Origin: an uncultured Kiritimatiellota bacterium
GTDB lineage: Bacteria > Verrucomicrobiota > Kiritimatiellia > RFP12 > UBA1067
Length of the DNA stretch: 62,254 bases
NCBI GenBank assembly: GCA_934635045.1
Contig: CAKTZA010000013.1
Span: forward strand, 1-62,254
Reading direction: 5' to 3'
The translations under genes were made by a program, and so were the position numbers. This document shows, piece after piece, positions 31,182 to 41,152 of this stretch. Position 1 is the first letter of the stretch, and the number at the start of each line of letters is the position of its first letter. Below the pieces are notes generated by a model. That model worked only from the letters and a program-made list of their open reading frames with translations, ran no database searches and was not told the DNA's origin.

Positions 31182-34100
31182 TCACCGGACGATCAGCATC
31201 AGGCCGCATCCGCCGATCCTGGCGTAGATCGTGTTGCCGCGCCGGTGGAATCCCATGAAGCGACGCGTGCGGTGAAGCGTCCCGGCGAACGACCAGCTCG
31301 CCAGGTCCAGGCCCTCGAACGACGCGGCCGAGAGGACGGGATAGTCGCCGACCGGGCATTTCACGTCCGCCAGGGCGGGAAGCGTCACCGTCACGCGGCC
31401 GGAGAACGCGCACGCCCCCGTGACCGTCAGGCCGCTGGCGTCCGAGACGTCCAGGGCGGCGACGCCCTGCAGCCCGACGGCGTCGATCGTCCCCGCGCCC
31501 GCCAGCGCCGTCACGACGGCGTCGCCGCCATCCAGCCGCAGCGTCGCGCCGCTTGCCACGGAAACCGACGAGTAGAACGCGTTCGTCCAGGCCGGGCGCG
31601 GGCGATCGGCGAACCACTTGTGCATCAGGAGGTCCTGCAGGTAGTCCCGCTCGCGATCGGTCAGCGTGCGCGAAAAGGCAACCTGCTCGCCGACCCAGGC
31701 GCCGCCGGGGACGCCCCGGTCTTCCTGTATCGAGTTGACGTGCGTGTCGCCTGTCGCGCGGATCCCGACCAGCGCCGGAGCCGTCGGCATCGCCGTCTCC
31801 AGCGGGTTCTCGACGGCGACCCCGTTGAGCCAGAACGTTCCGTCCCTGACGTGCGGCGAGGCACCGTCCCCGCACAGCATGCCCGAGGTCGGGCGGAAGA
31901 AGTCCCAGTGCGACCCGATCTCCTTGCAGGGGCCGTAGTCCGTGCAGGAGAAGAACAGCGAGTTCCTGCCCTTGTCCTTGTGGACCGTGTAGGCCTCGCG
32001 AACGGTCGAATAGGCCCGGTTCATCCACATGGCGGCCGAATCGCCGCCGAGGACGGAGCCGAAGTAGAGGAATGGGCGTGTCACGCCCGCCGCCGTCTCG
32101 ACGTCGACGCGAGTGGGCAGGGCCTTGACGAACGACCCGCTCGCGTCGCCGCGCGCGCGGGGGTCGTCGGGACGGACCGAATCGGCGACGACGCCGTTGC
32201 CCCGGACATCGGCCCACTGCGCGAGATGCCGGCCATACGCCTCGTCCGTCCTGTAGACGAGCGACGCCTCGTCCTGCGCGTCGAAGTGGAAGAGCGCCTC
32301 GTCCAGGAAGCATTCCGGCACGGGCACCGAAAGCGAGCCGGCCTCAACCGTCAGCGTGCGGACGTCGGCCGGCGGCTTCGCCAGCGTCACGGCGCCCGCG
32401 CCGCGCTTGACGAGGTCGCCGTTCCCGCCGGCGACGTTCGCCAGCACGGCGTCCGACTCGAAGTCGAGGACCGGGCGGACGTCTTCCGCGAACGTCAGCG
32501 CGGGCTGCGGCATCGCCGCCGCCGGATGCTCCGCACCCAGCCACTTCTTCATGAGATACGCCTCGGTCGCGCGCCGCTCGCCGTCCGTCAGCTCGCGGTC
32601 GTAGAGCAGGAACTCGCCGACCTGCATGCCGCCGCTGTAGTCGTCGTTGTTCCGGGCCACGGCAATGGCGTCGACCAGGACCTTCTCGCGTCCGGAGAAG
32701 GCGACGACCATGAACGTCGACGTCTCCTTGAGACGCGGCGTGTAGGCATACGGGTCCGTCGGCACGCCGTCCAGCGTCCAGACGGCGGACGCCAGGCCGG
32801 GATGCGAGTAGTTCTCGCTGACGAACCGGCCGTGGACGCCGCCTTCCACGCCCTCGCGCATGAACGTCATGTTCTTCGACCCGAAGTACGGAACGTACGT
32901 CAGCGCGGCGTCGACCTGGCGCACGACGGCGAAGCCGGCCCTGAAGCGCGGCGTCGTGTCGCCCCACCAGGGGAACTTCACGAAGGACGGGCCCGCAGCC
33001 TGGAAGTCGATGGCGTCAAGGCCCGTGGCGGACGCCGCCCGGGCGAGCGTCGGCTTGCGCGGATAGTCCAGCGTCGGCGCGGCGGCGACCGGGCGGCCGT
33101 CGCAGTCGCGCCATTCCGTCACGAACGCCCGCGTGTCGCCGTCGGGCGTGGCCGTCGCGTAGGACGATGCGACGCTCGCGTCGAGATGCACGGCCGGATC
33201 CGCCGCCGGGGCGGGCGACGCGGGAATCGGCGCGAGGCGGCCGAACCGGACGGCGCCGCCGCGCACGACCACGGCCGCGTCGGACGGATAGAGCGCGTCC
33301 GCCTCCAGCGTGCCGTCGCCCGTCTTGACAAGAGCGCCGGATGTGGCCACGACATCCAGGACGCGCGACGTCTTCCCGTCCGCGACGCCAAGCGCCGAGC
33401 CGGCCTTCTTGACCACGACCTGCCCGAGGTCCGCCTCGCGCGCGGACGCGCGCTTCGACCACTTGCCGTGGAGATAGGCGTTCACGCGGACGCGCTCGGC
33501 GCGCGTCAGCTCGTTCGTGAAGAGCAGGATCTCGCCGACCAGCATGCCGCCCGTCTGCTCGGAATAGTATCCGTCGGAGGCGATGGTCGAGAAGACCATG
33601 TTGCTCGCGGAGCCGAAGGACATGACGTACTGGTTCGTCATCCCGTCCCCCGTCCCCAGCGCCTTGCCGTCGGGGCTCGGCCAGAACCTCGCGTCCACAC
33701 GCACGCCGTTGGCGAAGATGAAGCCCGTCCGCGCGCCGTAGTTCGCGCTGCCGCCCAGGAGCCGCGCGGCCGGCTGCAGCGTCGGCACGTCGCGCGCGCC
33801 GAGCACGGCGTTGAACACGGGCTTCTCGTGATAGCGCGCGACATAGAACGCCTCCCGGCAGTTCTCGAGCTGGGGAAACGCCATCAGGCAGTTCGCCGGA
33901 CCGAACGCCGTCCCCGACGCGCTGCCGGCGCGCGAGCCGAAGTCGAGCATGTCCAGCCGGCTGTCGGAGGCGCCGGCGGCGACAGACGGCGGGTTGACCT
34001 CCGGGATGCGCGAGGCGATGGGCGCAGGGACGATGGCGGAAAGGCCGTTTCCGCGCACGTCCTCCCATTTCGTGACGCACGTGCGGTCGCCGGCGGCGAC

Positions 34101-34861
34101 TTCCTGCCGCGTTTCGGGGACGCTCGCGTCCAGGTGCAGCGCGGCGCGCGCCAGCAGGCCGTCGAGAAGTCTCTCCCCGTCCTGCCCCGGGAGGACAAGC
34201 CCGCCGTCCTCGACATAGACGCGCACGTCGGCGCCGCTCGTGCCCGCGACCGACAGGTCGCCGGCGCCGAGCTTCGTCAGGGCGCCGCCGTTGTAGAGGA
34301 CGCCGATCTCGGCCTTCGTCCCGGCCGCCGGGACGTCAACCTCGGGACGGGCGTTGACGGAAAGCTCGGAAACCTGCGGCACGAACGACGCCGTCCCCGG
34401 AAAGCGGAAGACCGCGTGCGCGTCGCCGGCAAACCACGACCCGGAAAAGCCGTTCGGGTTCTCGACCGTGAGGCCCCGCGCCCCCTCCCGCCGGGGATTC
34501 CCCTCCTGCCACGAGAAGCCGTTGCAGAGGACATGGCGCCCGTCGCCGACGACGGAGCGGACGGAGACGTCCGTGCGTTCGCTCGTCGTCTCTCCCGTGC
34601 CGATGCCGATGCGCTGAAGGTAGACGGCCTTGTCCGGGCACGGGAACGTCACCGTGTCGGCGGCGTTGGTCGGCGGCTCCGCGAGGGGCGCGCCCGACGC
34701 CGCGTCCTTCCAGTTCGACGCCAGGGCCCACTGCGCCTGCGGAGCGGACGGCGCGTCGAAGACCGCGTCAACGGCAGATGCCGGCACCGCCAGGACGGCG
34801 GCCGCGCCGGAGAGGAACTGTCTGATCCTGAATGTACTCATATGTCTGATTCTGAACGTGT

Positions 34862-34865
<4 letters not shown>
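31182..34865 (-). CDS. Giant secreted protein with three LamG-like jelly-roll modules
   Basis: Exported protein of 1227 residues; signal peptide within residues 1-32. Three modules of about 220-250 residues are evident. Each begins with L/V/F-H-(L/F)-D-A (ALHLDASVPETR ~242; AVHLDASVASS ~558; LFHFDAQDEAS ~857), continues to a KWEDVRGNG/EWRDCDG/QWADVRGNG motif, and ends with GE(I/F/Q)xxFxxxLTxxERxxxxAYLxxKW (about 463, 773, 1082). Such ConA-like folds bind sugars or other surfaces. The C-terminus is ...GGCGLMLIVR, shared with two other giant proteins here. The ATG 34865 has AAAGG 8 bases upstream; the first 24 bases are tandemly duplicated (MNTFRIRH, MSTFRIRQ). Confidence 0.8.
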
Positions 34866-35145
<280 letters not shown>

Positions 35146-35149
<4 letters not shown>

Positions 35150-37254
35150 TTCAGTCTGTCCTTTCCGTAAAGGCGCTCCATCAGGCCGAGCTTCCAGCGG
35201 ATCTGCTCGGGCCCGGCCGCGTACTCCATCGACGGCTCCCAGCCGAGGCGCGAGTCACGCTCGACGAGCTTCAGCGCTGCCAGCGCATTCGCGTACTCCG
35301 CCCGGGCGTGCCGCATCATCTCCGCCCTGTCGCCCTTCTTGTGCGCGAGATAGCCGCGATTGAGGTTGATGGCCGTCTCGACCGTGCGCTGATGCCACTC
35401 GCCGACGCCGACCATCTCCTCCGCCTTCGCCCGCCGCGCGCCCGTCAGCGTCTCCGCCGCCGCCTTCAGCGTCGCCACGCCGTCCGCGAAGTCCGCGCGC
35501 ATCCGCTCGAAAAGCTCAAGCTGCTTGCGGCGATAGTCGTCGTCCAGCTCCGAAAAGGCGATGTTCTGCTCACGCGCCTGCTCCAGGTCGAACGGGAAGT
35601 TGAGGATCGCCATCCACCGCATCGTGTGATACGCCTTCCTGTCCTGCGGGAACTCGGCATGCGCGATCTTCCGTCCGCCGAAGTTGAACGGAAAGGCCGG
35701 ACCGATGCGGAACGGGCCGTACTGGTTCTCGTTGTTGGCGACATAGTTGACCTCGGTCCGGCTCCACTTCCGCCACGCCTCGACGACCTTGTCCGCGTTC
35801 GCCTCGCCGAAATCGCGCGCGGCGATCTTGCGGATGTGCTCGTCAAACGGCAGGCCGCCTTCCGTATACGCCTCCTTGGCGAGCTCGGAAATGAAGGAGG
35901 GGTACCAGCCGAAGTGATGCGTCTCCATCAGCCCCGCGACGCCGTATTGCGGATCGACAAGCCCGTCCCAGCGCTTCTTCCACTGATGGGGGCACGGCAG
36001 GTAGGGCGCGACGCCGTAGTCCCACGTGAGCCCGGCCGTGTTCGCCATCGTGTAGAAGCGGCGATTCCCGGCCTTGGCCGCCCGCGCCTGCGCCGCGTAG
36101 TGGTCGGTGAAGCCCGGCGTCGAGACGGTATAGTCGCGACACGTGCAGACGAGTCCGTTATCGTGCCTCGTCACCGCCCCGTCGCCGAGCGTCCCCTGGA
36201 TGGCGACGCCATCCGGGAAGCGCGGAATGAGCTCCGCGCACGCCGCGGCGTCCTGCTGCGACCAGTTGTACGTCCAGAAGACGATCTCCATGCCGGGCGA
36301 GTGCCTGTGCAGCGCGTCCATGACCGCCCGCAGCCAGTCCGGGTAGTCCCTGCACGGGAACCAGCCGGCGAGCGGACGCGGGTCAGCGTGGTCGATGTCC
36401 TGGTGGCGAACGGGCTGCACGCGCGGGTCCCTCGACGGGAACTGGCAGCTCTCGCCGACGAAGACGATCCCCTTCGCGCCCGGATGCGCCTTCGCGATCC
36501 GCCCGAAGCTCGCCTCGATCGCCTTCGCCCCTTCCGGGTCGTCCGGATGCGCGAAGCACGACACGGTGCTGTAGAGATAGGTGTCCAGCCCCTCGCGCCG
36601 CGCCCGTTCGATCAGCCCGTTGACGTCCTGGCCCGGGCCGGCCGCCGTCCGGTCGACGTCCTTGACGTAGACGACGATCGCGTCGAAGCCGTGATGGGCG
36701 ACAAGCTTCAGGTAGCTGTCGGGGAAGATGTCGCACGCATAGCCCGAATGGACCATCCGCGGGCTGAAGCGCATGCGGCGGCGTTCCGCGCCCCGGCGGA
36801 GGAACGGCCCCCTGCGCAGGTTCATGAGGTCCTCGAGATGGTAGAGGGCCTGGGCCGCCTGGCGCTCGTCCGCCGCCCGGATCGCGACCGTCTCGCCCAC
36901 GTCGACCGTGTAGCCGCGCGCGCCGCCGAGCGCGACGGCCAGCCCCGCCCCGGACGCGCCGCGCCGCACGCCGCCGGCCGCGACCTTCATCGAGACCGAA
37001 AGGTAGTCCTCGAAGTCCCGCGCCGCCCGGTGCAGGACCTCGCCCGCGTCGGCGGGAATGGAGATGACGACGCCCGGCTCGAACGCGAACTCGTCAGCCG
37101 CGCGCGTCGCCGACGGGTCGCGCCGGTCGGCCGCGTGCACGGTCTCCAGCCGCCGGCGGAACTCGTAGGCCCCCTCGGCGCGGGCGCGCGCCACGGACGC
37201 GATCAGCGCCCCTGCGACGAGGGCCAGGCAAGCTGCGTTCAGGTGTCCGGGCAT
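35146..37254 (-). CDS. Secreted glycoside-hydrolase-like protein with GH20b-type N-terminal domain
   Basis: Exported protein of 702 residues with a signal peptide (about 1-26). Residues ~55-140 look like the small alpha/beta domain that precedes the barrel in GH20/GH84/GH67-type enzymes (VISIPADAGEVLHRAARDFEDYLS; ETVAIRAADERQAAQALYHLEDLM). A TIM barrel follows (YACDIFPDSYLKLVAHHGFDAIVVYVKDV; GIVFVGESCQFPSRDP; EIVFWTYNWSQQD), then a helical C-terminal region (~480-700). The exact family is undecided and catalytic residues are not obvious. It lies 18 bases after creatininase, in the same unit. Confidence 0.68.
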
Positions 37255-37272
37255 CGTCCTGTCGTCCCCGCC

Positions 37273-38016
37273 TTACTTGCCGAAGATGCGGCGGAAGTGG
37301 TCGAGGATCAGGACGACGCCGGCGTCGCCCGTCTCCTTCGACGCCTTGAGCGCCGACTGCGCGTACCACGCCGTCTTGTCGAACTCGGCCATGTTCACCG
37401 TGTCGGGGCAGAGGGACATCATGAGCGACGTCTCGCCCTCGCCGGCGTGGTCGAACGGGTACTTCTCCAGCACCTTCGCGTCCATGAGCGCATGGTTCTG
37501 GATCCAGATGAACGGGTTCGCGTCAAGGTTCGTGTGGTCGGTGTAGTAGCTCGCGGACGAGGGATCGCCCCACCAGCCGTCGCCCTTCTTCTCCTCCAGG
37601 AACTCCATGATCACCTGGCGCGACGCGAGGCGGAACGCGAGGTCCGTCGGCATGCCGGCGGCGAAGTCCTCGGACTGGTGATGGACGAACGTGTGGATGT
37701 TGCGGAACCCGACGTCCAGGAGCCCGCGGAAGATCTGGCGGGCGATCGGCACGAGCGCCTGCGAGTCGACCGGGATCGAGCCGCGCCCTTCGCACGGCGC
37801 GACGGCGCGCGACGACGCCCCCCAGTAGAAGCTGGGGAGGATGACGACGTCGGCCTCCTTCTCGTATTCGTGGAGCGCGCGCTCGACGGCGAGCGTGTCC
37901 ATGCCGACGGGCAGGTGCTCGGAGTGGTACTCAAGGACGCCCAGCGGCAGCACGACCGGCGTCCGCTTCTCGATGGCCGCGCGGATCTGCGACGGCCGCA
38001 TCAGTTCATAGCGCAT
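37273..38016 (-). CDS. Creatininase-family amidohydrolase
   Basis: Cytoplasmic protein of 247 residues. The first metal-binding segment is well kept: LPLGVLEYHSEHLPVGMDT holds the E-x-H and D ligands of creatininase. The usual NGHGGN motif is replaced by HTFVHHQSEDF, so the second metal site or substrate pocket differs. Family members open cyclic amides (creatinine, formamidopyrimidine intermediates, mycofactocin precursor). An excellent GAGGAGG is 9 bases before the ATG. Directly upstream (14 bases) lies a creatinase-like M24 protein, the second enzyme of creatinine breakdown, so the two may act in sequence on a related compound. Confidence 0.84.
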   Translation of the reverse strand: MRYELMRPSQIRAAIEKRTPVVLPLGVLEYHSEHLPVGMDTLAVERALHEYEKEADVVILPSFYWGASSRAVAPCEGRGSIPVDSQALVPIARQIFRGLLDVGFRNIHTFVHHQSEDFAAGMPTDLAFRLASRQVIMEFLEEKKGDGWWGDPSSASYYTDHTNLDANPFIWIQNHALMDAKVLEKYPFDHAGEGETSLMMSLCPDTVNMAEFDKTAWYAQSALKASKETGDAGVVLILDHFRRIFGK

Positions 38017-38030
38017 GATTCCGGGCCTCC

Positions 38031-39209
38031 TCAGTTGCAGACCTCGATCGGGCCGTTGACGCCGATCTGGGCGGGCGCGAGGTTGGCGCAGCCGTCCTTC
38101 GTGATCGCGACCGGCTTCTCCCAGCGCAGGCCGAACGTCGGCGACGTCACGAACGTGTCGATCTGGAACGTCATGTTGGGCTGGAGCTCGTAGTCGGAGC
38201 TCGTCTCCATCCACGGCGCCTCGACCTCGATGAGGCCCGTGCCGTGGCACGGCCCGTAGAAGTAGTTCGCGCGCTTGCCGTGGTCCTCGTAGAACTTGAT
38301 GAAGTCCTTCGCGACCTGCGAGGCGAGGATGCCGGGCTTGAGGTGCTCCTCCGTCCAGTAGTGGGCGTCAAGGCCGAACTGCACGAGCTCGCGCTTCTCC
38401 GGCGAGAGCTTGCCGCAGCAGACGGGCAGGCCGATCGACGGCGAGTAGCCGCAGATCTTCGCGGAGAGGTTGAGCTGGACGATGTCGCCCTCCTGGATCA
38501 CCCGGTAGCTGGAGCGCGAGATCGCGTGGCGGGTCGACTTCTCGGCGAAGCAGTACATCGGCAGGCCCTCGTACTCCGCGCCGTTCTCGTAGATGCACTT
38601 CTGCGCGACGCCGACGAGCTCAAGCTCGGTCTTGCCGGGCTTCAGCTCGGCCATGACGGCCTTCGTCGCGAGATCGGTGATGCGCGCGGCCTCGCGGATG
38701 CAGGCGATCTCGTTGTCGCTCTTGACGCGGCGCAGATTGAGCATGATGTCGTCGGCCCACTCGATCGTCGCGTTCGGGTAGCATTCGCGGATGCCCTCGA
38801 ACTGCACGCAGTTCGTGTTGAGCTTCGCGGCGACGCCGATGCGGATGTTCTCGCCCGTGACGCCGAGCTTGCGGAAGACGTCCTTGAAGCTCTCGCTCCT
38901 GAGCTCCGGGTACGACGGGTTCGCGCTCTCGCGGTACTGGTAGACGACCGCGATCCGGTCCATCCAGCTGAAGTCGCCGGCGAAGACCTGGCTCTCGGGG
39001 CCGACCATCAGCATGTACTCGCCGTTCGCCGCGATCGCGACGCCGACGCGCTCGAAGACCGGCCAGAAGTTCGAGAAGTAGCGGGTGTCGGCGTAGTCCG
39101 CCTCGCTGCCGTTGACGACGAGGACGTCAAGCCCCTTCGCCGCGACCAGCTTCGCCGCGTTCGCGACGCGCTGCTTGAACTCTTCGACCGGGATCTGGAT
39201 TCGTGCCAT
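38031..39209 (-). CDS. M24-family creatinase/Xaa-Pro-peptidase-like protein with incomplete metal site
   Basis: Cytoplasmic pita-bread-fold protein of 392 residues: N-terminal creatinase domain (~1-150) and C-terminal M24 domain. The two aspartates that bind metal in M24 peptidases are missing: the stretch reads VQLNLSAKICGYSPSIG instead of DxG...sD. The later histidine (CHGTGLIEVE) and last glutamate (GLRWEKPVAIT) remain, and another glutamate position is Asp (FQIDTF). Loss of the metal site is the hallmark of creatinase within this superfamily. The start is the ATG at 39209, which has AAGGA 9 bases upstream, rather than the one at 39218. Confidence 0.83.
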   Translation of the reverse strand: MARIQIPVEEFKQRVANAAKLVAAKGLDVLVVNGSEADYADTRYFSNFWPVFERVGVAIAANGEYMLMVGPESQVFAGDFSWMDRIAVVYQYRESANPSYPELRSESFKDVFRKLGVTGENIRIGVAAKLNTNCVQFEGIRECYPNATIEWADDIMLNLRRVKSDNEIACIREAARITDLATKAVMAELKPGKTELELVGVAQKCIYENGAEYEGLPMYCFAEKSTRHAISRSSYRVIQEGDIVQLNLSAKICGYSPSIGLPVCCGKLSPEKRELVQFGLDAHYWTEEHLKPGILASQVAKDFIKFYEDHGKRANYFYGPCHGTGLIEVEAPWMETSSDYELQPNMTFQIDTFVTSPTFGLRWEKPVAITKDGCANLAPAQIGVNGPIEVCN

Positions 39210-39272
39210 TTTCTGCATTCCTTTTTTGCGTGAGTGTGAAATCAGGACGGACTTCGCCGTCGATTGGCGTGA

Positions 39273-39281
39273 ATTGTATCA
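39273..39281 (-). promoter_or_regulatory. Extended -10 promoter of the creatinase-led transcription unit
   Basis: Minus-strand TGATACAAT, 63 bases before the M24 ATG, just past the terminator of the upstream operon. It probably serves seven genes down to 24.5 kb. Confidence 0.55.
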
Positions 39282-39327
39282 TATCTGCGCCCGACAAGGC
39301 AAGTATGAAAAAAGAAAGGTCGACTAT

Positions 39328-39363
39328 AAAAAAAAGAAAGGCCCTCGCTTGCGAACGGGGGGC
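39328..39363 (-). terminator. Rho-independent terminator of the GH42-to-GH36 operon
   Basis: Minus-strand hairpin with outer stem GGCCC/GGGCC and inner TCGC-AA-GCGA, followed by TTTCTTTTTTTT. It lies about 45 bases after the GH36 stop and uses part of a family A palindrome as its left arm. Confidence 0.85.
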
Positions 39364-39400
39364 CTGTCCCCACGATTTTTGGGGTCTGTCCCCACGATTC
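39357..39400. repeat. Repeat family A, two copies downstream of GH36 paralogue 2
   Basis: Two palindromes (GGGGACAGACCCC and GGGGACAGGCCCC) joined by AAAAATCGT, between the GH36 stop and the terminator hairpin. Confidence 0.85.
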
Positions 39401-39406
39401 TACGGC

Positions 39407-41152
39407 TTATCGTTCCGTGATCTCCACGGCCGAATAGGGGGCGACGGAGACGTCGCGCACGCCGCGCGCGTCCCGCACCGTCACGCGGACGGACGGCGTC
39501 GCGTTGACGACGACCGTGCGCCGCCCGTCGTCCGCCAGGTCGACGACGCGGTTCGGCGCGTAGACGGCGACGACGCGCTCCGCCTCGCTCCAGCCCTCCA
39601 GGAGCGGATAGCCCTCGCCGGGGCCGTGCGCGCGGAACCCGCCCTTCTGCAGCGCCGCGCGATGCGCGTCGGCAAAGGCGATCCACTTGCGGATCTCGGC
39701 CTTCTGCGCCGCCGGGATCGTGTCCAGCACCATCGAGTACTGCACCGTCGAGAAGATGACGGACAGGATCGCGCGCGCCGCGTCGTGCGGATCGTCGGAC
39801 GGCGTCCACTTCAGCATGTCGGAATGGACGACCGCGCGGCCGCCCGTCAGGCGCAGGTCGGTCGTGCGCACGCGGTTGGCGCGCGCGTCGCCGGGGCAGT
39901 CGTTCGCGCGCAGCATGTTGCCGTACGCCGCCGTGACCGGCCCCGCATACGGCTGGCGGAACTCCAGCAGCACGTCCGGGCGCACCGCCTTCAGCCGCCG
40001 CGAGATGTCCGCGACCAGCGCCTCGGCCGCCGCCGGGATCGACTTGAAGTCCCGCCCGCGATAGCCCTCGGCCGCCGCCGGGTCCGCGCCGCCCGCCGGA
40101 TCGTAGACGTTCGCGCCAAACGTGCGGAAGAAGTCGATGAAGTCGATCTTGTAGCCGTCGAGGTTCCAGCGCACGAGCCGGTCGACGAGCTGGTCGGCGA
40201 GGAACGCGCGCACCTCCGGGAAGCGCGGGTCGAGGATGCCGAGCCGATGCTCCCAGAACGGGCCGCTCGCCAGGAACTTCCCCCTGAACGCGGCGTAGTG
40301 GCGGCTCCGCGCGTTCATGAAGGGCAGCGCGTACCAGAGGACGTACTTCATCCCCAGCCCGTGGATCCTCTCGACGTGCGCGCGCATGTCGGGAAACTTC
40401 TCCGGCACGGGCTCCCAGTCGCCGTGCGTCGTCTGCCAGCCGTCGTCCGCGATGAGCGTCTTCATGCCGAGCCTCGCCGCCTCGGCGCACTCGCGCGCCA
40501 GCGTCGCCGCGTCAAACGCGCGGTTGAAGGCGTACCAGGTCGAGTAGACGCTCCCGTACGCCGCCTCCGGCGCCGCCGCGTCCGCAGCCGGCAGCGCCCG
40601 CCGCACCCAGTCCGCCGCGTCGCGCACGGCGTCCGACCAGTGGCTGTCGCGGAAGTCGAGGCGCAGCTCCATGCGCCAGTCCTTCAGCGGCGCCTCGGCT
40701 TCGGTGAAGACCTTCAGCGTGACGTGGAAGAAGAACTCGCCCGGCTTCTCGTGGACGATCCGCTGCGCGCAGTCGACCTTGCGGACGCACTCGCTCCAGG
40801 CCAGCGTCAGCCGGCTGCGGTCGCCGTCGTCCACGAACGCCCGGACCGGCGTGCCGAAACAGAACTTCGACATCTCGCCGGCCGCGAAAAGCGCCGCGTC
40901 CTTGTCCGTCGGCTGCCAGTAGTGGGCGGCTGCGCCCACCGGCACGTCAAGGGAGATCTCGACGACCGGCGGCACGGCCGCGTCCGCCGCGCGCGTCAGC
41001 GAGATGCGGTGCGTCTCGACGCCGCCCTCGGCCGTCGCCGCGTCCGCCACCCGCCAAAGCGGGTCGGCGCCTTCGGACAGCTTCACCGCGACCGGACACG
41101 GTCCGGCGACGGTCTGCGCAGCCAGGAAGAACGGAATCGCCACGGCTGTCAC
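39407..41152 (-). CDS. GH36-like alpha-galactosidase (paralogue 2)
   Basis: Predicted exported enzyme of 581 residues (short hydrophobic N-terminus AVAIPFFLAAQTVAG). The barrel (~200-490) has YSTWYAFNRAFD, MKTLIADDGWQT, LGILDPRFPEVRAFLAD, and the nucleophile motif LDGYKIDFIDFF, closely following paralogue 1. A C-terminal beta domain ends the protein. The GTG start (41152) overlaps the stop of the upstream DUF4838 gene as GTGA, which argues for strict co-expression with it. It is the last gene of the operon before the terminator. Substrate by family: alpha-1,6- or alpha-1,3-galactosides. Confidence 0.82.
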   Translation of the reverse strand: MTAVAIPFFLAAQTVAGPCPVAVKLSEGADPLWRVADAATAEGGVETHRISLTRAADAAVPPVVEISLDVPVGAAAHYWQPTDKDAALFAAGEMSKFCFGTPVRAFVDDGDRSRLTLAWSECVRKVDCAQRIVHEKPGEFFFHVTLKVFTEAEAPLKDWRMELRLDFRDSHWSDAVRDAADWVRRALPAADAAAPEAAYGSVYSTWYAFNRAFDAATLARECAEAARLGMKTLIADDGWQTTHGDWEPVPEKFPDMRAHVERIHGLGMKYVLWYALPFMNARSRHYAAFRGKFLASGPFWEHRLGILDPRFPEVRAFLADQLVDRLVRWNLDGYKIDFIDFFRTFGANVYDPAGGADPAAAEGYRGRDFKSIPAAAEALVADISRRLKAVRPDVLLEFRQPYAGPVTAAYGNMLRANDCPGDARANRVRTTDLRLTGGRAVVHSDMLKWTPSDDPHDAARAILSVIFSTVQYSMVLDTIPAAQKAEIRKWIAFADAHRAALQKGGFRAHGPGEGYPLLEGWSEAERVVAVYAPNRVVDLADDGRRTVVVNATPSVRVTVRDARGVRDVSVAPYSAVEITER

